In this document: piece after piece, positions 12,872 to 19,313 of the stretch
Position numbering within the stretch: the first letter of the stretch is position 1
Layout of the letters: every line of letters starts with the position of its first letter
NCBI GenBank assembly: GCA_964403325.1
Contig: CAYOFO010000021.1
Coordinates: 1 to 19,508 of the forward strand
DNA length: 19,508 nucleotides
Reading direction: 5' to 3'
From: CAZQNF01 sp964403325
Lineage (GTDB): Bacteria; Patescibacteriota; Patescibacteriia; Magasanikbacterales; GWA2-37-8
Program-made: the position numbers and the translations under genes
The notes under the pieces: generated by a model
The model's database searches: none
The model's input: only the letters and a program-made list of their open reading frames with translations
Told to the model about the DNA's origin: nothing

Positions 12872-12900
12872 TTGACTTTTTATAAATAACATGGTAGTCT
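12872..12900 (+). promoter_or_regulatory. Promoter of the 117-aa gene
   Basis: TTGACT (12872-12877), a 17-nt spacer and TAGTCT (12895-12900) predict a start near 12907, at the Shine-Dalgarno sequence itself. The -35 box overlaps the upstream half of an 11-bp inverted repeat. Confidence 0.65.
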
Positions 12901-12906
12901 CTGCTT

Positions 12907-12912
12907 AAGGAG
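12907..12912 (+). promoter_or_regulatory. Strong Shine-Dalgarno sequence of the 117-aa gene
   Basis: AAGGAG lies 6 nt before ATG 12919, the same strength and spacing as at 666-671. It decides the start. Confidence 0.8.
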
Positions 12913-12918
12913 AAACCA

Positions 12919-13272
12919 ATGCTAAAGATTGTTGAAATCGTTTTGTCGCTCATCCTCGTTATTCTGGGGATTTCGGAGAAGGCTTGTAATAAGCCCAGCC
13001 CCAACCCCGCTCCAGAAAGCTCTTCTCAGCAGAGAGAGCAGCATGTTTGCCCGGAATGGGAATTTACATGCCGGCTGGCTAAGAACAAGAAGATGTCGTT
13101 TGGCCGGTTATACATGCCAAATGACTACGGTTGCAGCAACAAGGCCCGATTTATCGGCAAGGATGGCGCTACATCTTTGGTCAGGTATGCGAATATGACG
13201 AACGATAAGCTTCATGTCTCCCTTGAAACAGCTGATGGAATGCGGGCACTCGTTTGCACCGCTCGTCGCTAG
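12919..13272 (+). CDS. Small secreted or membrane-anchored Cys-containing protein, 117 aa
   Basis: The gene is not recognised. Residues 4-19 are hydrophobic (VEIVLSLILVILGIS), serving as signal peptide or anchor. A Pro/Ser-rich spacer (about 24-41) leads to a basic domain with four Cys (C44, C51, C72, C113), which could form two disulfides; C23 lies just after the helix but lacks a clear lipobox. The four Cys are consistent with folding by the DsbA/VKOR pair in this window, an inference. It has its own promoter, a strong Shine-Dalgarno sequence and a terminator. Codon use is more balanced than in the neighbouring genes, as in the 678 gene. Confidence 0.78.
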   Translation: MLKIVEIVLSLILVILGISEKACNKPSPNPAPESSSQQREQHVCPEWEFTCRLAKNKKMSFGRLYMPNDYGCSNKARFIGKDGATSLVRYANMTNDKLHVSLETADGMRALVCTARR

Positions 13273-13310
13273 GTTTCAAGGATTTAGCGGTCCCCCCATA
13301 AACGTCAACC

Positions 13311-13333
13311 CAGGTTACCAGACCTGTTTTTTT
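13311..13333 (+). terminator. Terminator after the 117-aa gene
   Basis: CAGGT (13311-13315) and ACCTG (13322-13326) enclose a 6-nt loop and are followed by seven T (13327-13333). The T-run touches the stop codon of the convergent minus-strand gene. Confidence 0.75.
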
Positions 13334-13709
13334 AATTGAGTGGAAAATAGTAATGCTTTGGGTTTTTTGGATCGATATAAACAGTCATGAGTTGTCCTTC
13401 GTGGAAGGAATTTAGAGGGTTTTCTCGGCACGGTTCGCTGGTAAAATAGTAGTTTTGTTGGGTAGTTTCATCGTTCCAGGTGGCTTCAACTTCGTAACGA
13501 TTGGGAATGGTGGTGCTCCCGTTGGGTATAACTCGATAATTGACGTAGCGTGCAGAAATGGCTTGTCCGGTTTGTTGTAGGATGCTTCTTTTGGTGGCCG
13601 AGGGTTGGTAGTTAGAAGCGATAAGCCAGACTACAAAAATATTAAATGCAACAAAAGACAAGATTATGAGAAACATAAACGATGAGGTGTAGCCCTTAAG
13701 AGTTGTCAT
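13332..13709 (-). CDS. DUF3592-like membrane-anchored protein, 125 aa
   Basis: One N-terminal membrane helix (about residues 10-32, SFMFLIILSFVAFNIFVVWLIA) precedes an extracytoplasmic beta-rich domain. The order of elements - a Tyr-rich strand (ARYVNYRVIP), a strand with RYEVEATW, then EGQLMTVYIDPKNPKHYYF - matches the DUF3592 pattern, which ends in a V-Y-x-D-P-x-N-P motif. The function of that family is unknown. It is the last gene of the minus-strand SOD operon, 28 nt after the SOD stop. No separate minus-strand terminator is visible. Confidence 0.7.
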   Translation of the reverse strand: MTTLKGYTSSFMFLIILSFVAFNIFVVWLIASNYQPSATKRSILQQTGQAISARYVNYRVIPNGSTTIPNRYEVEATWNDETTQQNYYFTSEPCRENPLNSFHEGQLMTVYIDPKNPKHYYFPLN

Positions 13710-13737
13710 TCACATTTTGTCTAGACAAAAAGATGTT

Positions 13738-14328
13738 TTAGGAGCGAGATAAGGAAATTCGTTCTTCCACCTTTTTCCAATCGATGGCTTTAAGGAAACT
13801 TTGAATATAATCGGCGCGTTTAGTGCCGTAGTCGATAATAAAGGCGTGTTCGAATACATCCATCACGAGAAGTGGAACACAGCCAGCGAGGTGGCCCATA
13901 TCGTGTTCGTTGACCCAGCAGTTAAAGTATCGGTCAGCAGTTGGATCATAGTACAGAATGGCCCAGCCAATGCCGCGCATAGCGCCGGTTGCCACAAAAT
14001 CTTTTTGCCAATTTTCAAAAGTGCCAAAGTGATGAGTGAGAGTGGTATGCAAAGCCGAACCGCTGGCGAGCTGCTCCCCGCCGTTTTTCATATTGCCAAA
14101 ATAGTACTCATGCAAACGCATGCCATTAAACTCCCAGCCAAAGCGGCGGGTGAGTTCAGCGTATTCCGGAGTAGTCACCATGTCGCTGTCGAGCAGAGTT
14201 TTGAGCTGGTCAGAGAGTTTATTGGTATTGGTAACATACCCTTGGTACAGGGTAAAGTGCGTGGTCATGAGTTTCTCGCTGAAGCCTGGGGTGCCAAGAA
14301 GGTTATCGAAGTTTTGTGGAGTATACAT
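13738..14328 (-). CDS. sod: Fe/Mn-type superoxide dismutase, 196 aa
   Basis: It converts superoxide to hydrogen peroxide and oxygen in the cytoplasm (no signal peptide). The four metal ligands are visible: H24 (THFTLYQGYV), H73 (MRLHEYYF), D157 and H161 (LLVMDVFEHAF). The usual Trp in DxWEHA is Phe159 here. The position that carries the metal-tuning Gln in many SODs is in NEHDMGHL, where His is seen, as in some archaeal or cambialistic enzymes; so Fe, Mn or both cannot be decided. It starts 3 nt after the 181-aa orphan gene and shares its transcript. With the peroxiredoxin gene upstream it forms a two-step oxidant defence. Confidence 0.95.
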   Translation of the reverse strand: MYTPQNFDNLLGTPGFSEKLMTTHFTLYQGYVTNTNKLSDQLKTLLDSDMVTTPEYAELTRRFGWEFNGMRLHEYYFGNMKNGGEQLASGSALHTTLTHHFGTFENWQKDFVATGAMRGIGWAILYYDPTADRYFNCWVNEHDMGHLAGCVPLLVMDVFEHAFIIDYGTKRADYIQSFLKAIDWKKVEERISLSRS

Positions 14329-14331
14329 AGG

Positions 14332-14877
14332 TTAATTTCTTATTGGATTAAGCGTAGTGTTGTCAACGGTATCGCGGATACGTACAATTATATATTCAAG
14401 AAGGGCTTCCGCTGTGCCAATTGATCTGCAAAGGTTTAAAAAATCTTCTTCGTATAGATCTCCGCTGGTAAGAAGCTGCAGTTTGTTCTGCAAACTACCA
14501 AATGCCGCAAAAATATCCATCCTTAAATCCCCGTGTGCGCTAGAAATTCTTGTGGCTGCATAGTTTTTTCCTTTTTCGTAAGAATTGGTGTCTAAATTGA
14601 TTATGGCCTTTAAATTGATTATTTTTAGCAATATATTCGGGATTTGTTTAGCGAGACGCGCTCGGATGTCTGGGGTAAATTGACCAAGTAAATCTTTCTG
14701 GATGAAAAAATTAATTAAATTTGGGGTAAGTTGGTTAGGGTTTTCAGAATTTTCTTTTCCAAGTAGTTGTTGTAAATCTTCGCCTATTGCTGTAACGCTG
14801 GCTATATTTTTTTGATCTAATTTGAGTGGTCCATCGTCGTTAGAATTTAAAACGCCCTGTTCAGTATGTTCCCGCAT
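14332..14877 (-). CDS. Helical orphan protein, 181 aa
   Basis: The gene is not recognised. It is soluble and mostly helical by residue pattern (GEDLQQLLGKEN, ARLAKQIPNILLKIINLKAIINL, FAAFGSLQNKLQLL, AEALLEYIIVRIRDTV), with an Asn/Asp-rich start. A single Cys and no signal peptide are seen. It is sandwiched between ahpC (24 nt upstream) and sod (3 nt downstream), so it is transcribed with oxidant-defence genes and may be co-regulated; that says little about its function. Confidence 0.75.
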   Translation of the reverse strand: MREHTEQGVLNSNDDGPLKLDQKNIASVTAIGEDLQQLLGKENSENPNQLTPNLINFFIQKDLLGQFTPDIRARLAKQIPNILLKIINLKAIINLDTNSYEKGKNYAATRISSAHGDLRMDIFAAFGSLQNKLQLLTSGDLYEEDFLNLCRSIGTAEALLEYIIVRIRDTVDNTTLNPIRN

Positions 14878-14901
14878 AAGTTTATGGTTTAACTTTTAAA
14901 G

Positions 14902-15492
14902 TTAAATTTTTCCCACTAAATCTAGCCCTGGTTTTAACGTTTTGGCTCCCGGTTTCCATTTGGCTGGGCAAACCTCGCCGCCATGTTCGCGCACGTATTG
15001 GGCAGCTTGAAGTTTACGTACCAGTTCGTCGGCGCTCCGGCCAATGCTGTTGTCGTGGACTTCAAAAGCTTTGAGAATGCCATCTGGATCGATAATGAAT
15101 GTGCCGCGTAGAGCCACACCTTCGTTTTCGATCAGTACACCCATTTCACGACACAGTGCTCCAGTGGGGTCAGCCGCCATGGGGAAGGTAATTTTTTTGA
15201 TGGCCGGAGAATTATCATGCCAGGCTTTGTGGACAAACACGGTGTCGCGGCTAACGCTCACAACTTCAACCTTCATTTTTTGTAGTTCAGTGTAGTGATC
15301 GGCCACATCTTCGAGCTCGGTAGGGCACACAAAAGTAAAATCAGCCGGGTAGAAGAATAAGACGAGCCATTGTCCGCGATAATCGGAAATTTTGCTTTTT
15401 TTGATTTCATCTTTGAGGTAGATGTCAAAAGCAAAATCATTGACGAGTTGCCCGATAATAGGGAGTTTGTTGCAATGAGTAAGTTCATTCAT
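14902..15492 (-). CDS. ahpC: AhpC-type 2-Cys peroxiredoxin, 196 aa
   Basis: It reduces hydrogen peroxide and organic hydroperoxides. The peroxidatic Cys is C56 in DFTFVCPTE, the resolving Cys is C175 in GGEVCPAKWKPG, and R129 in LRGTFIIDP completes the active site. Length and order fit typical Prx1/AhpC proteins. No AhpF is adjacent, so the electron donor is probably a thioredoxin or another disulfide reductase encoded elsewhere. The start at 15492 is set by family similarity and by the promoter; a longer in-frame form would begin upstream of the transcript start. No Shine-Dalgarno sequence is seen. The orphan and sod genes follow on the same strand. Confidence 0.96.
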   Translation of the reverse strand: MNELTHCNKLPIIGQLVNDFAFDIYLKDEIKKSKISDYRGQWLVLFFYPADFTFVCPTELEDVADHYTELQKMKVEVVSVSRDTVFVHKAWHDNSPAIKKITFPMAADPTGALCREMGVLIENEGVALRGTFIIDPDGILKAFEVHDNSIGRSADELVRKLQAAQYVREHGGEVCPAKWKPGAKTLKPGLDLVGKI

Positions 15493-15526
15493 AATGAGGT
15501 TTTTTAAAGATATTAAGGCTATATTG

Positions 15527-15555
15527 ATTATATCGGGCACGCCCCAGATGGTCAA
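15527..15555 (-). promoter_or_regulatory. Near-consensus promoter of the ahpC-sod operon with a dyad in the spacer
   Basis: On the minus strand TTGACC (15555-15550), a 17-nt spacer and TATAAT (15532-15527) predict a start near 15520 and a leader of about 28 nt. The spacer contains GGGC-GT-GCCC, a short GC-rich dyad (15535-15544) that could be an operator. Confidence 0.85.
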
Positions 15556-15583
15556 GCTGGTTTTGGTAGCGATGAAAAAGGTC

Positions 15584-16117
15584 TTAGTGCTTAGTAAATG
15601 AGGAGCTGTCTTTAATCCACTGTGGTCCGTCGCCAGCTGGCTTTATTTCTCTGTCGGCTGTTATCTCGATGCGCAGGCAAAATCCTTGGCCATTGCGTTC
15701 GCGGTAGAAAAATTGCTGCTGCTCAGATCGGTATTGAGTCAAGTTCCCATATTGTGCCCAGGAGTATTCTTGGTCACGAACATTGGGGTTAAGGGGAGGC
15801 GCCACAGGCGACTGAACATTAGATTTACTATGAAGATTGAAACGATAAATACCGACTGGCCACTGTGCGGTGTTAACTTCAAACCAGCCAGGGAATTCGG
15901 AACTCTCGGATACAGCAACCGCGGAAATACCAAATGGTCGGACTCCGGGCGTATCCTTTATTTTTTCATGCTCCCAGCGTTCGCGCATCACGCGCGCATC
16001 ATCGTTGTCGACTGGTCCATCGGCCGCGCCAATCCACAGCTCGGCTTCGGGCAGACAAAGCAAGTCTTTGTTTAAAAGAAAGAGGTCTTTATCTTGAATT
16101 TTGAGAAAACTGAGCAT
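15584..16117 (-). CDS. Hypothetical soluble protein, 177 aa
   Basis: The gene is not recognised. No signal peptide or membrane helix is visible. The protein is rich in Trp, Pro, Gln and Arg, with a likely beta structure (FGISAVAVSESSEFPGWFEVNTAQWPVGIYRFNL, then QFFYRERNGQGFCLRIEI). Its DNA is more GC-balanced than adjacent genes. It starts 15 nt after the 65-aa gene and is probably the last gene of the dsbA-VKOR transcript. Confidence 0.7.
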   Translation of the reverse strand: MLSFLKIQDKDLFLLNKDLLCLPEAELWIGAADGPVDNDDARVMRERWEHEKIKDTPGVRPFGISAVAVSESSEFPGWFEVNTAQWPVGIYRFNLHSKSNVQSPVAPPLNPNVRDQEYSWAQYGNLTQYRSEQQQFFYRERNGQGFCLRIEITADREIKPAGDGPQWIKDSSSFTKH

Positions 16118-16132
16118 GTAGAAAATAACGAA

Positions 16133-16330
16133 TTAAGCTTTTCGGTAGTAAGGTTGAGCGGGTGTAGTATTTAGTTCATCATTTGTATTTGGTTTTGCAG
16201 AGTCTCTTGTTGATGAAGTGTTAAAACTTCTTCTTGTTTCAACGGCGGGTCGATCATAGGGTTGAACCGGGTCCGTATTTGGTTCCTCTAGGTCTATTAG
16301 TTCTACTAAAACAGGTTCTTTTTCGCTCAT
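16133..16330 (-). CDS. Small acidic, low-complexity orphan protein, 65 aa
   Basis: The gene is not recognised. The sequence is rich in Glu, Asp, Thr, Asn and Pro and looks disordered. A short motif occurs twice: DPVQPYDRPA near residues 19-28 and TPAQPYYRKA at the C-terminus. It starts 10 nt after the VKOR gene, so it is probably cotranscribed. Coding is supported by spacing and frame rather than by homology. Confidence 0.5.
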   Translation of the reverse strand: MSEKEPVLVELIDLEEPNTDPVQPYDRPAVETRRSFNTSSTRDSAKPNTNDELNTTPAQPYYRKA

Positions 16331-16340
16331 ACTTAAAGAA

Positions 16341-16808
16341 TTACGCTTGAATATTCGGTAATGTTTTTTTTAAATAAAACATCCCGTTAATAAAAAGGAT
16401 GGTGGAAGTAAAAGCAGAGAATAGGCAGTATTGGCACCAGCTGTGGATAACAAACGCCTGCAGAGCCGTAAAGTAGATAGAGAAGAGTAGTCCGGTGATG
16501 GTAAAGTACGAGAGGTATTTGAGGATCTTGGTATTTTTGGTATCGAGGTAAAGAATGCAACCAAAAAGTATTGTGAGGTAGTAGAGCGTGCCGAGCAGAG
16601 CCACGGGAATACCTAAAATTTGTGAATAGACACTCGTGGTAACTTGTCCACAGCCGTGCAAAATGGAACATGGTGGAACTTCACCGCGGAAATGCTTGAT
16701 GGTTAGGTAGCTCGCATCGCAGAGGCCAAGGAGGGCGACTAAAATAAAAGCAATGGTTGTTCCAAGTTTACTGAGTGGCGTCTTCAACGGCTTGTTTGAA
16801 TTTGTCAT
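16341..16808 (-). CDS. Vitamin K epoxide reductase (VKOR) family membrane protein, 155 aa
   Basis: It reoxidises a DsbA-like partner and passes electrons to a quinone, taking the role of DsbB. Four membrane helices are visible. The loop pair C47/C53 (PPCSILHGCGQVTTSVYSQILGIPVAL, with the conserved Ser/Thr) and the redox pair C125/C128 (SWCQYCLFSAF) are both intact. The length fits bacterial VKOR. The start overlaps the end of the dsbA-like gene by 41 nt in another frame; no later start would keep the first helix, so translational coupling is likely. Confidence 0.95.
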   Translation of the reverse strand: MTNSNKPLKTPLSKLGTTIAFILVALLGLCDASYLTIKHFRGEVPPCSILHGCGQVTTSVYSQILGIPVALLGTLYYLTILFGCILYLDTKNTKILKYLSYFTITGLLFSIYFTALQAFVIHSWCQYCLFSAFTSTILFINGMFYLKKTLPNIQA

Positions 16809-17406
16809 ATTGTAAATAATTTTCAATCTGTTTACCGTTTACAAAAAAACTCGGAGTAGCGCGAATGCCGATCTGGTTGCCGCGCGTAATGGCGGCATTA
16901 ATTTTATCTTTAAGAGTAGAAGAGGTGAGGTCGGTGGTAAATTTGGCCGTATCGAGCTTAAGCTCTTCGGCGTATTTCACAAAAAATTCATTGGGAGTTT
17001 TGCTGTCCGACCAGTCTTTTTGTTTGGTGTAAACGAGATCATGAAATTCCCAAAATTTGCCTTGCGCACCAGCAGCTTCCGAGGCAATGGCGGCGGGAAT
17101 GGCATTGGGGTGCATGGGGAGGGGAAAATGGCGGAAAACGAATTTGAGTTTGTTGCCTTCGTCGGTTTGCAGTTGATTTAAAAATGGCTCAAAGGCACTA
17201 CAAGCCGGACATTGAAAGTCGCTGTAGGCAACAAAAGTGCTCGAGGCATACCGATTACCCTGCGACCAATCGGCATCAGTTACGGAGTCTATAGTTATGG
17301 GTTGATTGGCAGTTTCTCCCAGTTTGGTAAGTCCCCAAAAGATAAGACCGATAACGAGTAAGGAGCCGCCCCAGAGAAAAATACGATTGCGAGTTTTTTT
17401 GGTCAT
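16768..17406 (-). CDS. DsbA-like thiol-disulfide oxidoreductase, membrane-anchored, 212 aa
   Basis: It introduces disulfide bonds into exported proteins on the outer face of the cytoplasmic membrane. Residues 9-27 form one membrane anchor. The thioredoxin-fold domain has the active site C66-P-A-C69 (YSDFQCPACSAF), HFPLPMHPNA, an inserted helical domain and the cis-Pro segment IRATPSFFVNGK. This matches the anchored DsbA (Thioredoxin_4) type often found with VKOR. The 17406 start is preferred because the -10 box at 17414-17419 leaves upstream ATG codons outside the RNA. It overlaps and is cotranscribed with the VKOR gene. Confidence 0.95.
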   Translation of the reverse strand: MTKKTRNRIFLWGGSLLVIGLIFWGLTKLGETANQPITIDSVTDADWSQGNRYASSTFVAYSDFQCPACSAFEPFLNQLQTDEGNKLKFVFRHFPLPMHPNAIPAAIASEAAGAQGKFWEFHDLVYTKQKDWSDSKTPNEFFVKYAEELKLDTAKFTTDLTSSTLKDKINAAITRGNQIGIRATPSFFVNGKQIENYLQYDKFKQAVEDATQ

Positions 17407-17413
17407 AAGAGTA

Positions 17414-17419
17414 ATTATA
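17414..17419 (-). promoter_or_regulatory. Probable -10 box of the dsbA-VKOR operon
   Basis: TATAAT on the minus strand lies 7 nt before ATG 17406, so the transcript would begin at or next to the start codon. No good -35 box is seen at 16-18 nt, so the promoter is tentative. Confidence 0.4.
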
Positions 17420-17468
17420 ATAAAATGAATGGTATAAGAAAAAAGGAAAAAAGGCAATTTTTAATTTA

Positions 17469-17496
17469 AAAAAGACGGTGTAATTACCGTCTTTTT
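17469..17496. terminator. Terminator after recA
   Basis: An 11-bp stem (17469-17479 with 17486-17496) has a GTAATT loop, A on the left and T on the right. On the minus strand it lies 15 nt after the recA stop and gives a U-run, so it ends the ftsK-rodZ-recA transcript and separates it from dsbA. Confidence 0.88.
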
Positions 17497-17510
17497 GTTT
17501 ATAATGAAGA

Positions 17511-18587
17511 TTATTCTGCCTGGGCTGGTTCTACCGCGGCCGGAACGTCGGTTTCTTCGGTGTCAACGACAGGAATATCACCACTATCGATAATTTCCCA
17601 GACTTTCTTTTCAATGTCTTTGAGGAGTTTAGGATTCTCTTTGAGGAAGCGTTTGGCAGCTTCTCGGCCCACACCGACTTTGGTTTCACCAAAGAGGAAG
17701 GAGTTGCCTTTTTTGTCTACCACTTTGAGCATGACCGCTGTATCAAGCACATCTCCGGGAATGGAAATACCTTCATTGTACATTATGTCAAATTCAGCGG
17801 TGCGGAAAGGTGGCGCGACTTTGTTTTTGACGATTTTGGTTTTGACGCGGTTACCGATAATTTTTTCGCCTTGTTTGATTTGGGCGGCGCGACGAATTTC
17901 GATGCGGACAGAAGCGTAAAATTTGAGGGCGACGCCACCGGTGGTAGTTTCCGGGTTGCCGAAGACCACGCCGATTTTCATGCGGGTTTGGTTGATAAAA
18001 ATAACCACGGTTTTAGATTTGCTAATAATGCCGGTGAGTTTGCGTAGAGCTTGGCTCATGAGGCGAGCTTGCAAACCCATGTGGGAATCGCCCATTTCGC
18101 CTTCAATTTCAGCTTTTGGTACGAGAGCTGCGACCGAGTCAACCACCACCACATCAACCGCATTGGAACGTACCAGTGTTTCGACGATTTCGAGGGCTTG
18201 TTCACCGGTGTCAGGTTGGGAAATAAGTAGTTCATCGACTTTAACGCCGATTTTACGGGCATAGTCTGGGTCAAGCGCATGTTCGGCATCCACAAAGGCG
18301 GCGAGACCACCGAGTTTTTGCACTTCCGCTACAATGTGCTGGGCGAGCGTGGTTTTACCGCTGGATTCCGGGCCGTAGATTTCGATAACACGGCCACGCG
18401 GTACGCCTTTTACTCCGAGCGCAATATCGAGTGATAAACAGCCGGTAGAAACCGCATCTACTTGCATGGTTTTGGCTTCGCCAAATTTCATGATGGCACC
18501 GTCCCCAAAACGGGTTTTAATTTGTTCGATAGCGCTTTCGGCGGCTTTAAATTTTTTGTCTATTTCACTATTAGTAGTTTTGGCCAT
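17511..18587 (-). CDS. recA: RecA recombinase, 358 aa
   Basis: It forms ATP-dependent filaments on single-stranded DNA for strand exchange and LexA-type cleavage. Walker A GPESSGKT, FVDAEHALDP, Walker B VVVVDSVAALVP, and DNA-binding loop L2 (GVVFGNPETTTGG) are all present. The C-terminus is acidic (EETDVPAAVEPAQAE), as usual. Two departures from the common sequence surround L2: INQTRMKIG, where Ile or Leu usually replaces Thr, and GGVALKFY, where Asn or Arg usually replaces Val. It starts 22 nt after the RodZ-like gene, with no Shine-Dalgarno sequence. No LexA box is recognised. Confidence 0.98.
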   Translation of the reverse strand: MAKTTNSEIDKKFKAAESAIEQIKTRFGDGAIMKFGEAKTMQVDAVSTGCLSLDIALGVKGVPRGRVIEIYGPESSGKTTLAQHIVAEVQKLGGLAAFVDAEHALDPDYARKIGVKVDELLISQPDTGEQALEIVETLVRSNAVDVVVVDSVAALVPKAEIEGEMGDSHMGLQARLMSQALRKLTGIISKSKTVVIFINQTRMKIGVVFGNPETTTGGVALKFYASVRIEIRRAAQIKQGEKIIGNRVKTKIVKNKVAPPFRTAEFDIMYNEGISIPGDVLDTAVMLKVVDKKGNSFLFGETKVGVGREAAKRFLKENPKLLKDIEKKVWEIIDSGDIPVVDTEETDVPAAVEPAQAE

Positions 18588-18609
18588 ATGGTAAAAATGT
18601 AATATGTTA

Positions 18610-19302
18610 TTAAAAATTAGGAGGTAAAGAAGTGGGGTCAGCTTTGGAAATTATGTGCCGGGTCATTTCAGTGGTTTTGCCATGTTTTTTGATGGATTTG
18701 ATATTGAGTGTATTGAGACCGTTTGATAGGGCAACATTTACTTGAAATTGACCTTGGTTGTTGACCATAACATTTTCTCCATTCACCAAGAGTTGAGTTT
18801 CGGTATCAGTAGTTCCTTGCAGGAGGATGTTTTTTTCATTCGTAGTATAACCGTCATAAGGGGAAAAGATGGTGAGCTTGGGCGGCTCCATAATCCCTTT
18901 TATTTGCCATACCAGGTAACCAATTATTAAGAAAACAAAACCAATGAGGGCAATATTGCGAATGAGGCTCACGAGGGACCCGCCGGGAAAAAATCGGACG
19001 CGCGGCGTCGTTACAGATTTAGCGGCATTGGTAAGTCCGGCTTCTTCAATAAATTTGTGAGCGCAACGTCGACCGTCGAGTCCTAAGACTACCGCATAAT
19101 GTTTGACATAAGCGAGGCGGTAGCCAGTGGCTCGAGGAAGTGTAGAAAAATTATTTTCTTCAAGCGCGTTTAGGTAGGGGAGGGGAATGCGGGTTTTACG
19201 GGTAATGTCCTCGAGGTTAAACCCTTGTTTTTCGCGTTGATTTTTGAAGATGGTTCCAAGTGGGACGTATTGTTCGATTTTTTTAAAACTGAATTGCGAC
19301 AT
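18610..19302 (-). CDS. RodZ-like protein: HTH domain, one membrane helix, extracytoplasmic beta domain, 230 aa
   Basis: Residues about 14-80 form an Xre/RodZ-type helix-turn-helix (LGTIFKNQREKQGFNLEDITRKTRIPLPYLNALEEN, then YRLAYVKHYAVVLGLD). After a basic linker, one membrane helix is seen at about 113-134 (NIALIGFVFLIIGYLVWQI). The C-terminal part (about 138-230) reads as an Ig-like or glucodextranase-type beta sandwich (LTIFSPYDGYTTNEKNILLQG, TQLLVNGENVMVNNQGQF, LNTLNIKSIKKHGK). RodZ links MreB to the envelope and cell shape; here the link is inferred from the architecture only. It begins 11 nt after the ftsK stop and 22 nt before recA. Confidence 0.85.
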   Translation of the reverse strand: MSQFSFKKIEQYVPLGTIFKNQREKQGFNLEDITRKTRIPLPYLNALEENNFSTLPRATGYRLAYVKHYAVVLGLDGRRCAHKFIEEAGLTNAAKSVTTPRVRFFPGGSLVSLIRNIALIGFVFLIIGYLVWQIKGIMEPPKLTIFSPYDGYTTNEKNILLQGTTDTETQLLVNGENVMVNNQGQFQVNVALSNGLNTLNIKSIKKHGKTTEMTRHIISKADPTSLPPNF

Positions 19303-19313
19303 GAAAAAAGCGG

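Larger units (their letters stand above)
12864..12927 (+). repeat. 11-bp inverted repeat flanking promoter and start codon
   Basis: The 11-mer at 12864-12874 (CTTTAGCATTG) is exactly complementary to 12917-12927 (CAATGCTAAAG). One copy overlaps the -35 box, the other contains the ATG at 12919. It could be a two-site operator; in a readthrough RNA it would hide the start codon. Confidence 0.6.

Noticed and set aside
13801..14424. Long plus-strand open frame opposite sod
   Set aside because: The minus strand encodes a clear superoxide dismutase with all metal ligands; the plus-strand product has no recognisable feature.
17560..18264. Plus-strand open frames opposite recA
   Set aside because: They are antisense shadows of recA, with Thr/Ser-rich low-complexity products.
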